A DNA stretch of 64,000 nucleotides from NCBI GenBank assembly GCA_030834695.1, contig JAUQXK010000014.1:51945-115944 (forward strand), read 5' to 3'. This DNA comes from Desulfobacterales bacterium. GTDB taxonomy: Bacteria; Desulfobacterota; Desulfobacteria; Desulfobacterales; SpSt-501. Positions 52,308 through 62,171 of this stretch are shown here, piece after piece (within the stretch, counting starts at the first letter, position 1; every line of letters begins with the position of its first letter). A program made the translations under genes and the position numbers. Below the pieces are notes generated by a model. It had not been told where the DNA came from, made no database searches, and worked only from the letters and a program-made list of their open reading frames with translations.

Positions 52308-52469
52308 ATGCAGAAGTGGCGTTGTATCCCATGCGACTACGTGTATGATCCGGAGAAAGGTGATCCCGAAAACGGCATCGCCCCCGGAACGGCGTTCGAA
52401 GATCTGCCCGAGGACTGGATATGCCCGGATTGCAGCGCGGGCAAGGACATGTTCGAAAAGGTCGAATGA
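52308..52469 (+). CDS. Rubredoxin
   Basis: A 53-residue rubredoxin with the two iron-binding pairs [15 protein letters not shown] and [10 protein letters not shown]. The start MQKWRC (52308) has AAGGAG 9 bases before it; the longer reading from 52278 adds ten non-family residues. It probably passes electrons to an oxidase or peroxidase, or acts with the hemerythrin just upstream. Confidence 0.95.
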   Translation: MQKWRCIPCDYVYDPEKGDPENGIAPGTAFEDLPEDWICPDCSAGKDMFEKVE

Positions 52470-52481
52470 AAGAGTAGGATC

Positions 52482-53510
52482 ATGGCGATTCCCGGAAACT
52501 TGTTGACGACGGCTATGGCGGTCATGCCGCACACCGATGTGCAGCGTGCGCTTTCGACCGCGTTGTCGCTGGACATCCCGTTCTGGCCGCAGCTGCCGAA
52601 CTTCAGCTACACCGAGGACATGTACGTGCAGGCCTCCGAACATTTTCCGGGGATCTGTCTTGACCTCTCCAACCGCAAACTGTCCTTTTCCACTGAGAAA
52701 TTCATTGCCGAACTGGAGCAGACGCTGGCGCATTTCGAGGAGCCGGGCTATTTCGATGTCAGCCCGGACTACTCGGTCGTCTACCAGCAGTTTCTGAAGC
52801 TGGACCTCCAGGATCGTCCGGCGATCCGCGGCCAGCTGGAAGGCCCCATCAGCTTCGGGTTCAACGTTCTGGACGAGAGCGAACGGCCGATTCTATTCAA
52901 CGACACGGTGCGTCCGTTCATGCTGGAGTTCATGGCCCGACGCATCAACGTCCAGCTGCAGAAGCTTAAGGAGCGCAACGCCAACGCGTTTATGTTTGTG
53001 GACGAGCCGGGAATGCAGTTCCTTTTTTCCGCCTTGGCGGGGTATGGCGATATAAAAGCCAAGACCGACCTGGACCAGTTTTTTGCTATGGTAGAGAGGC
53101 CACGGGGGATTCACCTGTGCGGCAACCCGGATTGGGACTTCCTGCTGGGGCTCGACCTCGATGTTCTATCCTTGGACATCTACACCAATGCCGAGATCTT
53201 CTCCGCCTATGCCACATCCATTCGGAGGTTTTTGGACCGCGGCGGAACCATCGTGTGGGGGATCGTCCCGACCAGCGTCGAAGCCTTTGCGAAGGAGAAT
53301 TTTCAAAGTCTCGTGTCCCAGCTCGAGAATGTGTGGCGCGGACTCAGGGGAAAAGGCATCGATTTCGAACAGTTGTTGTCACGCAGCCTATTGTCGCCGG
53401 CAACCTGCTGCCTGGTTAACCAGGATCGCGAAAGAACGGTTGAGAGGGCTTTTGACCAGATCCGCCATATTTCCCGGCTGATGCGCGAGCATTATAGGAT
53501 AGCCTGCTGA
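52482..53510 (+). CDS. MetE/UROD-superfamily methyltransferase-like protein
   Basis: A 342-residue TIM-barrel protein of the methionine synthase II / uroporphyrinogen-decarboxylase superfamily. The zinc-site pattern of MetE appears as IHLCGNPDW (His-x-Cys) and a late Cys in SPATCCLVN; VDEPGMQF lies on the substrate side. It lacks the N-terminal half of MetE, so it resembles the core MetE families that may use a corrinoid methyl donor. Which methyl donor or acceptor it uses cannot be told. It follows rubredoxin after 12 bases. Confidence 0.8.
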   Translation: MAIPGNLLTTAMAVMPHTDVQRALSTALSLDIPFWPQLPNFSYTEDMYVQASEHFPGICLDLSNRKLSFSTEKFIAELEQTLAHFEEPGYFDVSPDYSVVYQQFLKLDLQDRPAIRGQLEGPISFGFNVLDESERPILFNDTVRPFMLEFMARRINVQLQKLKERNANAFMFVDEPGMQFLFSALAGYGDIKAKTDLDQFFAMVERPRGIHLCGNPDWDFLLGLDLDVLSLDIYTNAEIFSAYATSIRRFLDRGGTIVWGIVPTSVEAFAKENFQSLVSQLENVWRGLRGKGIDFEQLLSRSLLSPATCCLVNQDRERTVERAFDQIRHISRLMREHYRIAC

Positions 53511-53827
53511 GACTGATTCAATCGCCCACGAATGACCCTGCATGGGTGCGATGAGGCGAATACTCAAAAAAGCGCTCATCGGATAACACTGAATGCCGAT
53601 GCTGACGTTTGAGCTCCGGCGATTAAATCCCCGTCAAGTCTTCTGATGGTGTTGATCAGGTAAACAGCCCATTCTCAGCGCCCACTGAAGACTCGATGCA
53701 GGATCCCACACTCCGGCCTCCAGGGCAGCCAAACCGAAAGTTTGGTTTTCGCCCTAATCGCTTACAACAGAAACAGGTTTTTTTCGGAAACCCCTCATAC
53801 GATCGCCTGCGATCGGCTGCAAGAGGC
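53511..53827. other. Gap between the MetE-like gene and the five-PAS kinase
   Basis: About 320 bases before the next promoter with no credible gene. A short self-complementary CGATCG-CCTG-CGATCG lies near 53800-53816; no terminator with T run is evident. Composition is more mixed than in the flanking genes. Confidence 0.5.
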
Positions 53828-53856
53828 TTGGGAGAAACTTACCCCTATGATATAAT
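53828..53856 (+). promoter_or_regulatory. Promoter of the five-PAS hybrid kinase
   Basis: TTGGGA (53828-53833), a 17-base spacer and a perfect TATAAT (53851-53856), in an AT-rich patch. The predicted start is near 53863. Confidence 0.7.
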
Positions 53857-53928
53857 ATGAAATTTTAAGGGCCTTAATTCCGTGTGGGGCACGCCAAGGT
53901 ACGAAAGCTGCTCATAGGAGACCCGGTT

Positions 53929-56900
53929 TTGAAAAAGCAAGCGAACTCTATCAAAACGGCAGATGCTTCCAGGCTAATAGGATGGTCTATGTGCCAGTAC
54001 GGCTTCGCCGTGGCGGCAGTGTTGTTAGGTTATTTGTCCTGGTTAAAGCTGACCGAATGGGTCGGGCCGGGACTTCCCACTTACATCACGTTCTACCCCG
54101 TCGTGATGGCGGTGGCGTTGTTTGTCGGTCTTTGGCCGGGAGTGCTGGCAACGGTCTTATCGGGGATAATCGCAGGCTTCTGGATTCTGCCGCCGGTGGG
54201 AGAATTGTTCTTAATCGGTCCGGTAGAACGCTTAAGTTTGGCTCTGTTTATCTGCATGGGGCTGCTCATGAGCGTGGCCTCCCGACTTTATCGCCGAAAT
54301 CGTGACAAGGCTGCGGCTTACGACCGCGAGTCGGCCCTGCGAGAGAGCGAAGAGCGATTGCGACTGGCGCAGCGCGCAGCCAACGTCGGCATCTGGGACT
54401 GGCACCTCGATACCGGCCAGCTCGACTGGACGCCGGAATTGGAGCGGATCTTCGGCTACGCGCCGGGCACGTTCCCCGGTAACTACGCCGGCTTTCGTGA
54501 CCGCGTTCATCCCGACGATCTGGCTGAAATCGAACGCCAACGCGAAGCGGCGGTCGCAGCAAACCTTCCGTTCGATTTTGATTTCCGCGTGCGGCTGCCG
54601 TCTGGCGAAACCCGTTGGGTCAACTGCAAGGGTGCGGCCCGCTACGACGCGGCAGGCCACCCGCAGCGCCTCGTCGGGATCAACGTAGACATCACCGACC
54701 GCAACCAGGCGGCGGAGGCTTTGCGGCAGAGCGAGTATCTTCTGGCCAGGTCGCAGGAGATCGCGCATGTTGGAAGCTGGATGCTCGATCTCGTTGCCAA
54801 CCAAATTACCTGGTCTGACGAAGCATACCGGATATTCGGCCTGAAGCCACAGGAGTTTGGCGCAACCTACGAAGCTTTCCTGGACATCGTTCATCCGGAC
54901 GACCGGGCGGCTGTTGACGCCGCTTACACCGGCTCTATTCGTGAAGGAAAAGGCACGTATGAAATTGAGCACCGGATCGTGCACAAGGACACCGGGGAAG
55001 TCCGTTGGGTTCGCGAAAAATGCATCCACGAGCGCAACGGCTCAGGTCATATTCTACGCTCGATCGGTATGACGCAGGACATTACCGACATCAAGCAGGC
55101 GGAGGAAGCCCTGCGGGCAAGCGAAAATCGGCACGCGGCCATACTTAAGACCTCCATGGACGGATTTATGCTTTTGGATACACGTGGCCGCTTGCTGCAG
55201 GTTAACGACACCTATTGCCGGATGAGCGGTTACAGCGAGCCGGAGCTTCTGTCGATGGGTATTTCGGACTTGGACGCTGCCGAGAGTCCCGATGAAACGA
55301 GAGCCCGTATCCGGAAAATTATGGAGCATGGAGAGGATCGCTTCGAGAGCCGGCACCGGCGGAAGGACGGGACTGTCTTCCACGTGGAGGTCAGCGTCCA
55401 ATACAAACCGGATAAGGGGGGCTATCAGGTTGTCTTTGTAAGAGACATCACCGAGCGCAAGCAGGCAGAGATAGCGTTAAAAAAGCGGGAAGCCATTTTT
55501 TCGAATATTGTTGAACAGGCAACTGATGCAATTGCGATTTTGGATAACGCAACAGGACGGTTTGTGGAGTTCAACCGGGCTGCTTATGAGGGGTTGGGGT
55601 ATTCACGCGAGGAATTCGGCGGGCTCGCAATTGGTGATATTCAGGCTGAGCATTCACCGGAAGTGATACGCCGAAATTTTCAAATCATCCGAGAGGAAGG
55701 CCAAGCCGCTTTTGAAACAAAACACCTGCATCGCAATGGCGAAATCCGTGATGCGCGTGTTAGCGTACGCATGCTGCCGGTAAAGGATTATGATTGCAGT
55801 GTAGCGGTATGGACTGACATAACGGAAAAAAAGCGTGCCGAAGCAGTTATTAGAGAAAGCGAAGATAGAAGCCGCCGTCTGATCGAGGCATCAACTGACG
55901 GGATTATTTTACGGTCAAAAGAAATCATTATCGATGCTAACCCTGCAGCAGTTAAGCTTTTCCGAGCGAATTTTGCAAGCGATCTAATTGGAAAACCCTA
56001 CTTGGACTTTGTCCACCCGGATGACCGGGCTGGAACCTTGGAGAGGGTTAAAAAAATCCTTAGCGAGAACTGGGCGCCCCCACCCCGGGAGCATCGCATT
56101 TTATCCTTCAATGGTGAGGTTGTGGATGTCGAATCCACAGCAGTGACGGTTCTCCAGGGAGATGAGAAGCTGATTTTCGGTGTTTTTCGGGATATTACAG
56201 AACGAAAGCGTGTAGAGCGGGAAAGGGAGAAGCTCGAAGACCAGTTGCGGCAAGCGCAGAAAATGGAGTCGCTCGGCACCCTTGCCGGAGGGATCGCCCA
56301 CGACTTCAACAACATCCTGGGCGTGATCATCGGCAGCTCCGAGATCCTTGCGATGACCGATGCGGTCGATGAGACGTCCAAAGCCACGTTAAATAACATT
56401 CTGTCCGCCTCCCAGCGGGCCAAGGAGCTGGTGCGGCAGATTCTGGCATTCAGCCGCCACGCCAAGCAGGAGAAAATCCTGCTCAATCTAAAGCCGCTCG
56501 TTCGAGAAACGTTCGATTTCCTGCGAGCTTCGATACCCGCCAACATCCAACTGAAGCAGCAGCTTGATCCGGATTTGGGCACCATAATGGCCGATCCCAC
56601 CCAGATGCAGCAGATTTTGATGAATCTGTGCACCAACGCGGTCCATGCCATGGAAGGGGAGGGAGGTGTTCTCAAGGTCGAGCTCTCGAAAGCATCCTTG
56701 GGACCGGAAGATGCGCAATTCGATCCGGACTTGGAACCTGGCAAATATGTCCGGGTGACGGTGAGTGATACGGGCCTCGGGATTGCCCGGGACATTATCG
56801 ATAAAGTTTTCGACCCTTATTTCACCACCAAGGAAAAAGGCAAGGGGACCGGACTGGGGCTTTCGGTGGTTCACGGCATCGTCAAGGCGCACGGAGGGGC

Positions 56901-57390
56901 GATCAAGGTTTACAGCGAGGTAGGCAAGGGCACTACCTTTCAAGTTCTTTTTCCTTGTGCGCAAGGCAGGGAAACGCCCGAAGTCAAGGCTGCACCTGCC
57001 CTGCCCGTTGGGAATGAGCGGATCTTGCTGGTGGATGACGAAAAGGCCCTTGCCGACATCGAGAAACAGATGCTGAGCTGGCTGGGATATGACGTCGAGG
57101 TCCGAACCAGCGCGGTCGAGGCTTTGGAGGCTTTTCGGGCCAACCCTCAAAAATTCGATCTGGTCATTACCGATTTCAGCATGCCTCAGATGACGGGAAC
57201 CAAGCTCGCCAGACAGATGACTCAGATTAGGCCGGAGGTGCCGATCATTTTGTGCACCGGTTTCAGCGAACAGCTCGATGAGAGCCAGACGCTTTCATCA
57301 GGCATCAAGTCGGTATTGCTCAAGCCGTTGGTAGCCAAAGAGCTTGCCGAAGAGGTCCGCAAAGCCATTGATGCCTGTAAAAGCAAATAA
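53929..57390 (+). CDS. Membrane hybrid histidine kinase with five PAS domains
   Basis: A hybrid kinase of 1153 residues from the TTG at 53929, which has AGGAG eight bases before it; a GTG at 53884 would give 1168. An N-terminal DUF4118-like four-helix segment (about 20-110) is followed by five PAS domains, each ending in the D-I-T-x-R/K-x-x-A-E type linker (about 145-275, 275-405, 405-520, 525-645, 650-765), then the phospho-acceptor GGIAHDFNNILG, an HATPase domain (DTGLGIARD, GKGTGLGLSV) and a C-terminal receiver (ILLVDDEKAL, ITDFSMPQMTG, LLKPL). PAS4-PAS5 DNA (about 55490-56100) is richer in A/T than the rest, which suggests domain-level recombination. The signal is unknown. Confidence 0.92.
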   Translation: MKKQANSIKTADASRLIGWSMCQYGFAVAAVLLGYLSWLKLTEWVGPGLPTYITFYPVVMAVALFVGLWPGVLATVLSGIIAGFWILPPVGELFLIGPVERLSLALFICMGLLMSVASRLYRRNRDKAAAYDRESALRESEERLRLAQRAANVGIWDWHLDTGQLDWTPELERIFGYAPGTFPGNYAGFRDRVHPDDLAEIERQREAAVAANLPFDFDFRVRLPSGETRWVNCKGAARYDAAGHPQRLVGINVDITDRNQAAEALRQSEYLLARSQEIAHVGSWMLDLVANQITWSDEAYRIFGLKPQEFGATYEAFLDIVHPDDRAAVDAAYTGSIREGKGTYEIEHRIVHKDTGEVRWVREKCIHERNGSGHILRSIGMTQDITDIKQAEEALRASENRHAAILKTSMDGFMLLDTRGRLLQVNDTYCRMSGYSEPELLSMGISDLDAAESPDETRARIRKIMEHGEDRFESRHRRKDGTVFHVEVSVQYKPDKGGYQVVFVRDITERKQAEIALKKREAIFSNIVEQATDAIAILDNATGRFVEFNRAAYEGLGYSREEFGGLAIGDIQAEHSPEVIRRNFQIIREEGQAAFETKHLHRNGEIRDARVSVRMLPVKDYDCSVAVWTDITEKKRAEAVIRESEDRSRRLIEASTDGIILRSKEIIIDANPAAVKLFRANFASDLIGKPYLDFVHPDDRAGTLERVKKILSENWAPPPREHRILSFNGEVVDVESTAVTVLQGDEKLIFGVFRDITERKRVEREREKLEDQLRQAQKMESLGTLAGGIAHDFNNILGVIIGSSEILAMTDAVDETSKATLNNILSASQRAKELVRQILAFSRHAKQEKILLNLKPLVRETFDFLRASIPANIQLKQQLDPDLGTIMADPTQMQQILMNLCTNAVHAMEGEGGVLKVELSKASLGPEDAQFDPDLEPGKYVRVTVSDTGLGIARDIIDKVFDPYFTTKEKGKGTGLGLSVVHGIVKAHGGAIKVYSEVGKGTTFQVLFPCAQGRETPEVKAAPALPVGNERILLVDDEKALADIEKQMLSWLGYDVEVRTSAVEALEAFRANPQKFDLVITDFSMPQMTGTKLARQMTQIRPEVPIILCTGFSEQLDESQTLSSGIKSVLLKPLVAKELAEEVRKAIDACKSK

Positions 57391-57446
57391 TCTTTTTTTT
57401 CCCACTAATTGTCATCCCTGGCCAGTTTCGCACGGACGGGTATTGG

Positions 57447-58262
57447 ATGACGGATACCCAGGGCCGTCTGCTGGAAGTCAATGCATCCTATTGCCGTATG
57501 AGTGGATTCAGCAGGCAAGAGTTGCTTGGGATGCAAATCGCCGACCTCGAGGCAATTGAATCAGCCGATCAGACGGTCGCCCGCATCCATAAAATCATTA
57601 AGCTCGGCAACGACCGCTTTGAGTCCCTTCACCGTCGAAAGGATGGAACTTCTTTCCCTGTCGAGATCAGTGCTCAATATTTGCCGGCAGAAGGCGGGCG
57701 CTATGTGGTCTTTGTGAGGGGCATCGCCGAGCGGAAGCTATTGGAAAAGAACTTGCGCGATCAACGCCGGCGTCTTGAGAGCATCATCGAAGGCGAGTGT
57801 GTCGGCACGTGGGGATGGAATTTCCAGACCGGTCAAACGGTCTTCAATGAAACCTGGGCGCGGATGATCGGCTATACGCTGGCTGAGTCGGCCCCCACCA
57901 GCTTCAAAACGTGGGAAAGGTTTGTACACCCTGATGACTGGAAGGCGTCGAACCGGCTGTTAGAGCTACATTTAGCGGGTGACACGCCTTATTACGAGAG
58001 CAAGTGCTGGATGAGGCACAAAGTAGGGCATTGGGCCTGGATCAACGACCGCGGCCGTGTCCTGAGCCCAACCGAGGACGGCAAGCCGCTGATGATGTTC
58101 GGCACCCATGCTGAAGTCACCGAACGTAAACGATCGGAGCAGATCCTGAAAGAGAGAACCGATCTTTACTTTTTGAAAGGAGCTTCGCTGTGTCTGAGTA
58201 TCTTCCGGACCAAGGACAAAGCTCTGTGCAATCTCCCGTGGGGACCTCGTTGGTCAATTTGA
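57447..58262 (+). CDS. Truncated PAS-domain protein (possible kinase remnant)
   Basis: A 271-residue protein made of two PAS domains and nothing else. The ATG falls inside the first PAS domain; the reading frame is open for some distance upstream and keeps a PAS-like RTDGYW just before it. The first domain (GRLLEVNASYCRMSGFSRQELLG) closely resembles PAS3 of the preceding kinase. After the second PAS and its ERKRSEQILKE linker the frame runs out into the next gene's 5' end, with no kinase domain. The most likely reading is a kinase gene that lost its N terminus and its catalytic half; a stand-alone PAS protein is possible. Confidence 0.6.
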   Translation: MTDTQGRLLEVNASYCRMSGFSRQELLGMQIADLEAIESADQTVARIHKIIKLGNDRFESLHRRKDGTSFPVEISAQYLPAEGGRYVVFVRGIAERKLLEKNLRDQRRRLESIIEGECVGTWGWNFQTGQTVFNETWARMIGYTLAESAPTSFKTWERFVHPDDWKASNRLLELHLAGDTPYYESKCWMRHKVGHWAWINDRGRVLSPTEDGKPLMMFGTHAEVTERKRSEQILKERTDLYFLKGASLCLSIFRTKDKALCNLPWGPRWSI

Positions 58263-60724
58263 TCATTCGCTTGATCAGCTTCTGCATGCTGCCGCTGCTG
58301 TTGGCGGGGGGCTGGCTCGCATATCAGAGCGTGCGCACGGCGCAAACCGATCGTGACTGGGATGCGGCCAATCTCGTCCAGGGCTTCATTTCCTCGATTG
58401 ATTCCCAGTTGAACGCGCGTATTGGAGCGTTGCAGGTCCTGGCCGCATCGCCGCTCACCGGCGACGAGGCGCACCGGGAAGAACTCTACCGCGAGGCCCA
58501 GGGCTACTTTCAAACCTTCGGCAACCATGTCCTGCTCGCGGACGTTGAGAAGCCGATGCGCATGCTGTTCAACACCCGCGTTCCGTTCGGAACCGAATTG
58601 CCCCTGTTGCCCCAGCCAGAAAGCAACCCGGCCGCCCCGCGAGCGGTGGAGACCGGCCGCCCGGCCGTAGGGGACAGCTTTTTCGGTCCCATAGCCGGGC
58701 AGCGGCTGGTGGCGGTTGCCGTTCCGGTATTGAGAGGTGGAAAGGCGGTATTCCTTCTGCTCAGCCTTTTCGAGGCCCGCCAGTTTCAAACCCAGCTTGA
58801 TAAGGTGAGTCTCCCCACGGGGTGGTCCTTGACCTTGACCGACGGGCGCGGCGAAGTCCTCGTGCAGCGCTCCGATGTGAGGTCAGGAGGGGCGGGTGAG
58901 CCCGCCCGGGTTACCGCCAAGTCGACGGTCTCGCACTGGTCCGCCGTTTTGGAAATACCGCCGGAAATCTACCAGGCGCCCTTGGTATCGGCCGCCGCTG
59001 CTTTGGGGGTGGGACTTCTATCCGCTGCTGCTCTCAGTCTTGTCGGCGGGATTTCGGTCGGCCGCAGGATCGCCAGGGCGGTGGCATCCCTTGCAAAAGC
59101 ACCGGCGTTGGACAGTCCGGTTCCTCAAATCCGGGAAATCGCCGACGCCCGTCGTCGCTTGGATGAAGCGGAGAATCGTCGGTCCATGGCTGATGCAACC
59201 CGGCGTGAAAGTGAGGAAAAGCTTCGACTTTTCATCGAGCATGCACCTGCCGCACTGGCGATGTTCGATCGGAACATGCGTTACGTGGCAGCGAGCCGGC
59301 GGTGGATGACGGACTACCGCTTGAAAGGGGAGGTTCTCGGACATTCCCACTATGAAATTTTCCCGGAGATCCCGGAGCACTGGAAAGAGGTGCACCTCCG
59401 AGGATTGAACGGTGAGGTCGTGAAATGCGACGAAGAGGCGTTCGTGAGGGCGGACGGAGCCACCCAATGGCTGCTCTGGGAAGTGCGGCCTTGGTATGCC
59501 GGGGACGGTGCCGTCGGCGGCATTGTTATTTTCACCGAAGACATCACCGAGCGTAAGCTATGGGAAAAAGCGCTGGTTAAAAGCGAACAGCAGGTCCGAG
59601 AGATCAACCAACTCCTGGAAGCGATTTTGTGCCATACCCACATGATGGTGGTATACCTGGATACTTCATTTAACTTCATCTGGGTCAACCGTGCCTATGC
59701 CGACACCTGTAATCACGAACCGTCCTTCTTTCCCGGCAAGAACCATTTTGAGCTTTACCCGCATGAAGAGAACCGCGCGATTTTCCAACGAGTCGTAACG
59801 ACCGGAGAACCGTTCTTTGTGACATACAAACCATTTGAGTTTCCGGACCAGCCTGAGCGGGGGGTGACCTACTGGGACTGGAGCCTGGTTCCCGTCAAGG
59901 ATCCTGATAGTAGAACCGCCGGATTGGTTTTTACTCTGGTGGAAGTTACTGAGAAGAAACGCGCCGAAGAAAGACGGCTTGAAATCGAGCGGCAGCATCT
60001 CGAAGCGCAGAAACTTGAAACCGTCGGAGTGTTGGCCGGAGGCATCGCTCATGATTTCAATAACCTGCTTGGGATTGTGGTCGGAGGGATAGAATTGACT
60101 CTTATGCAATGGTCCTCTTCTGAGCATCTCAGGCAAGTTCTCGAAGAGGCTTTGAAAGCTTCTCTGGAAGCGCGTGTTCTAATCCGGCAACTGCTCGCAT
60201 ATGCCGGCAAGGGGCACTACTTGCCGAGAAGGATCAACTTGAACGAGCTGGTGACGGAAAAGCGTCCCCTTTTTAGGTCTTCGATATCCAAGTCAGTGCA
60301 TTTAAACGTAATGCTGGATCCGGACGAGCTATTCATCCAGGCCGACCCTTCCAGTATCGGACAGGTTATTCTGAACTTAGTGGTAAACGCATCCGAGGCA
60401 TACGAAGATAAAGAAGGAAGCATCCTCATTCGTACCGGTTCGCAGATCTGTGACGACAGCTATTTGTGCGGCAGCCGAATTGAAGAAAAGCCTCCCGCCG
60501 GACCATATGTATACATCGAGGTTTCTGACGGAGGTCGCGGGATGGACGAAGAGGCAAGCCGGCGTCTGTTCGATCCATTCTTTACGACCAAACTCCCCGG
60601 ACGCGGCTTGGGGATGGCTGCTGTGAAAGGTATCGTGCAGTGGCACAAAGGCGCCATTTTCATAAAGAGTGACGCTGCCAAAGGTACGACGGTTCGAGTT
60701 GTCCTGCCGGCGCTGAAAGAATAA
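58190..60724 (+). CDS. Membrane-bound PAS sensor histidine kinase
   Basis: An 844-residue kinase with GTG start and AAGGAG nearby. Two transmembrane helices (about 22-44 and 265-287) flank a periplasmic Cache-like sensor region; a short HAMP-like linker follows, then two PAS domains (about 345-465 and 480-600), the phospho-acceptor LAGGIAHDFNNLLGI, and an HATPase domain (NLVVNASEAYED, DGGRGMDEE, LPGRGLGMAAVKG). It has no receiver of its own. Its first 73 bases overlap the PAS fragment's frame, so the junction upstream is probably rearranged. Confidence 0.9.
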   Translation: MSEYLPDQGQSSVQSPVGTSLVNLIIRLISFCMLPLLLAGGWLAYQSVRTAQTDRDWDAANLVQGFISSIDSQLNARIGALQVLAASPLTGDEAHREELYREAQGYFQTFGNHVLLADVEKPMRMLFNTRVPFGTELPLLPQPESNPAAPRAVETGRPAVGDSFFGPIAGQRLVAVAVPVLRGGKAVFLLLSLFEARQFQTQLDKVSLPTGWSLTLTDGRGEVLVQRSDVRSGGAGEPARVTAKSTVSHWSAVLEIPPEIYQAPLVSAAAALGVGLLSAAALSLVGGISVGRRIARAVASLAKAPALDSPVPQIREIADARRRLDEAENRRSMADATRRESEEKLRLFIEHAPAALAMFDRNMRYVAASRRWMTDYRLKGEVLGHSHYEIFPEIPEHWKEVHLRGLNGEVVKCDEEAFVRADGATQWLLWEVRPWYAGDGAVGGIVIFTEDITERKLWEKALVKSEQQVREINQLLEAILCHTHMMVVYLDTSFNFIWVNRAYADTCNHEPSFFPGKNHFELYPHEENRAIFQRVVTTGEPFFVTYKPFEFPDQPERGVTYWDWSLVPVKDPDSRTAGLVFTLVEVTEKKRAEERRLEIERQHLEAQKLETVGVLAGGIAHDFNNLLGIVVGGIELTLMQWSSSEHLRQVLEEALKASLEARVLIRQLLAYAGKGHYLPRRINLNELVTEKRPLFRSSISKSVHLNVMLDPDELFIQADPSSIGQVILNLVVNASEAYEDKEGSILIRTGSQICDDSYLCGSRIEEKPPAGPYVYIEVSDGGRGMDEEASRRLFDPFFTTKLPGRGLGMAAVKGIVQWHKGAIFIKSDAAKGTTVRVVLPALKE

Positions 60725-61009
60725 ATTCCAAGCAAATAGGGGACGAACGTGAGCTAACCCACTTGTGTCGAAAGACGGGCATGCCACATGGTCGGCTGCG
60801 TGCTGTTGACAATCTATTCGATAGGTTTAGATTTCCTGCGTACCCAATAGACGATGTATCTCGGCCCTTAGCCGGCCGGGCAATATCCTTTTGGCCGCGC
60901 GTTTCGGAAGCCTGCCGGATAACAGCCTGTTCCTGAACCTCTCCATCATGTTTCCCTCATCCGGTTGCCGACATTCGGCAGAGCTGAAAGCCAATTCAAG
61001 GAGGCGAGC
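60725..61009. other. Gap before the orphan gene, with a promoter
   Basis: 285 bases. A sigma-70-like promoter TTGACA (60806-60811), 16-base spacer, TAGATT (60828-60833) points at the gene at 61010. I found no credible gene in the gap on either strand. Confidence 0.5.
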
Positions 61010-61774
61010 ATGCAAGAACCTGGAACTGTAGTGGAAGCCATTGAAAACAGCCGTCGGCTGCCCGAGGGACATGAAGAACGGTTCACGGGCTACGGCGTGA
61101 TGGGAGTGCCGTTTAGATCCGGCCACGTGCTGTGCCTGCGGCGCTTTCCGGTCACATCCATCGGCCAGGGTTACACGTCGGTGTGGCACCGCGACCCCGG
61201 CGGGTGCTGGACATTCATCCAGGATGTCTCTCCGCGGAATGGGTGTTCGCGCTATTTCGGCAGTGCCGTGGACCGATCCCTTGTGCAGGATATCCGCATC
61301 GAGTGGTCGAGCCCTTGGAGCTTCTCCGTGGCAACACGAGGTGAGCACCCCATTTACTGGCAGGTGCGCCTGGGTCGAACAAAGATGTCGGACCTCATGA
61401 ATGCGGCCGCTGGCTGTTTGCCGGATGCGTTGTGGCGCAGTGAGGCGCTGCTTCGCTCGGTCGGCAAAGCAGGGAGTCTGGTTCTCGGGGCCGGCCGCAT
61501 GAAACTGGTCGGGTCGGTACCCAACGGCCAGAGATTTCGGGCCAACCCGAAACGCACATGGGTGATCGAGTCCAGCCAGGCGAACGTCTGTGGCCGAGAT
61601 TTGGGAGAAATCGGACCCCTATCCGAACAGGTCCGCCTGGGGGACTTCTGGATTCCGCAGCGCGGCCGCTTTTTCACCGGAAGCTCTTATTTGGAGCCCT
61701 TTGACGCTACCCGCCATGTTTCCATAACTTCGCGCGGAGGAGGTAGCAGCGACCGGTGCATGGTCTGTTCCTGA
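61010..61774 (+). CDS. Orphan protein of unknown function
   Basis: A 254-residue protein I do not recognise. AAGGAGG at 60998-61004 is a strong ribosome site for the ATG at 61010. The sequence is soluble-looking, with no signal or helix: an N-terminal half rich in Trp, Arg and Gly (GYTSVWHRDPGGCWTFIQD, SSPWSFSVATRG) and a C-terminal half with GAGRMKLVGSVPNGQ. The strong translation signal, own promoter and normal codon use argue for a real gene. It lies between two kinase genes in the accessory end of the window. No function is proposed. Confidence 0.7.
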   Translation: MQEPGTVVEAIENSRRLPEGHEERFTGYGVMGVPFRSGHVLCLRRFPVTSIGQGYTSVWHRDPGGCWTFIQDVSPRNGCSRYFGSAVDRSLVQDIRIEWSSPWSFSVATRGEHPIYWQVRLGRTKMSDLMNAAAGCLPDALWRSEALLRSVGKAGSLVLGAGRMKLVGSVPNGQRFRANPKRTWVIESSQANVCGRDLGEIGPLSEQVRLGDFWIPQRGRFFTGSSYLEPFDATRHVSITSRGGGSSDRCMVCS

Positions 61775-62171
61775 ACACCAAACGGAGCATGCGGCAGGGC
61801 GGAGAGGTGCATGGGCCGGTGGTGCGCCCTCTGATAGCCTCCATTCACGGCGCCCTCTCGTTCCGCCTATTGTGGTCCCTGCCTGACCCAAATGCCATCA
61901 GACCGTCGGCCTGACCCGGCGCGCTGCGGAGGAGCCCGGGTTTTGCACGATCTCCATGGGGGACGAACTTGAGCGCATGGCGAAGAATGAGCCGCCGCGA
62001 GTCAAGTTCGGGCGGGGTAGCATGTTCGGCGAGCCTGGAAATGTGGAACGCCGACCTCGCATCGTATCAGACTGTATAGAGGCCCTGAAGACGATGGATG
62101 TGCCAGGCGCCATCCGCGAGTTGCCTTGCTGCGCGCGGTGCAGCCGGGTTGGGATTGGTGATAGTGCGATA

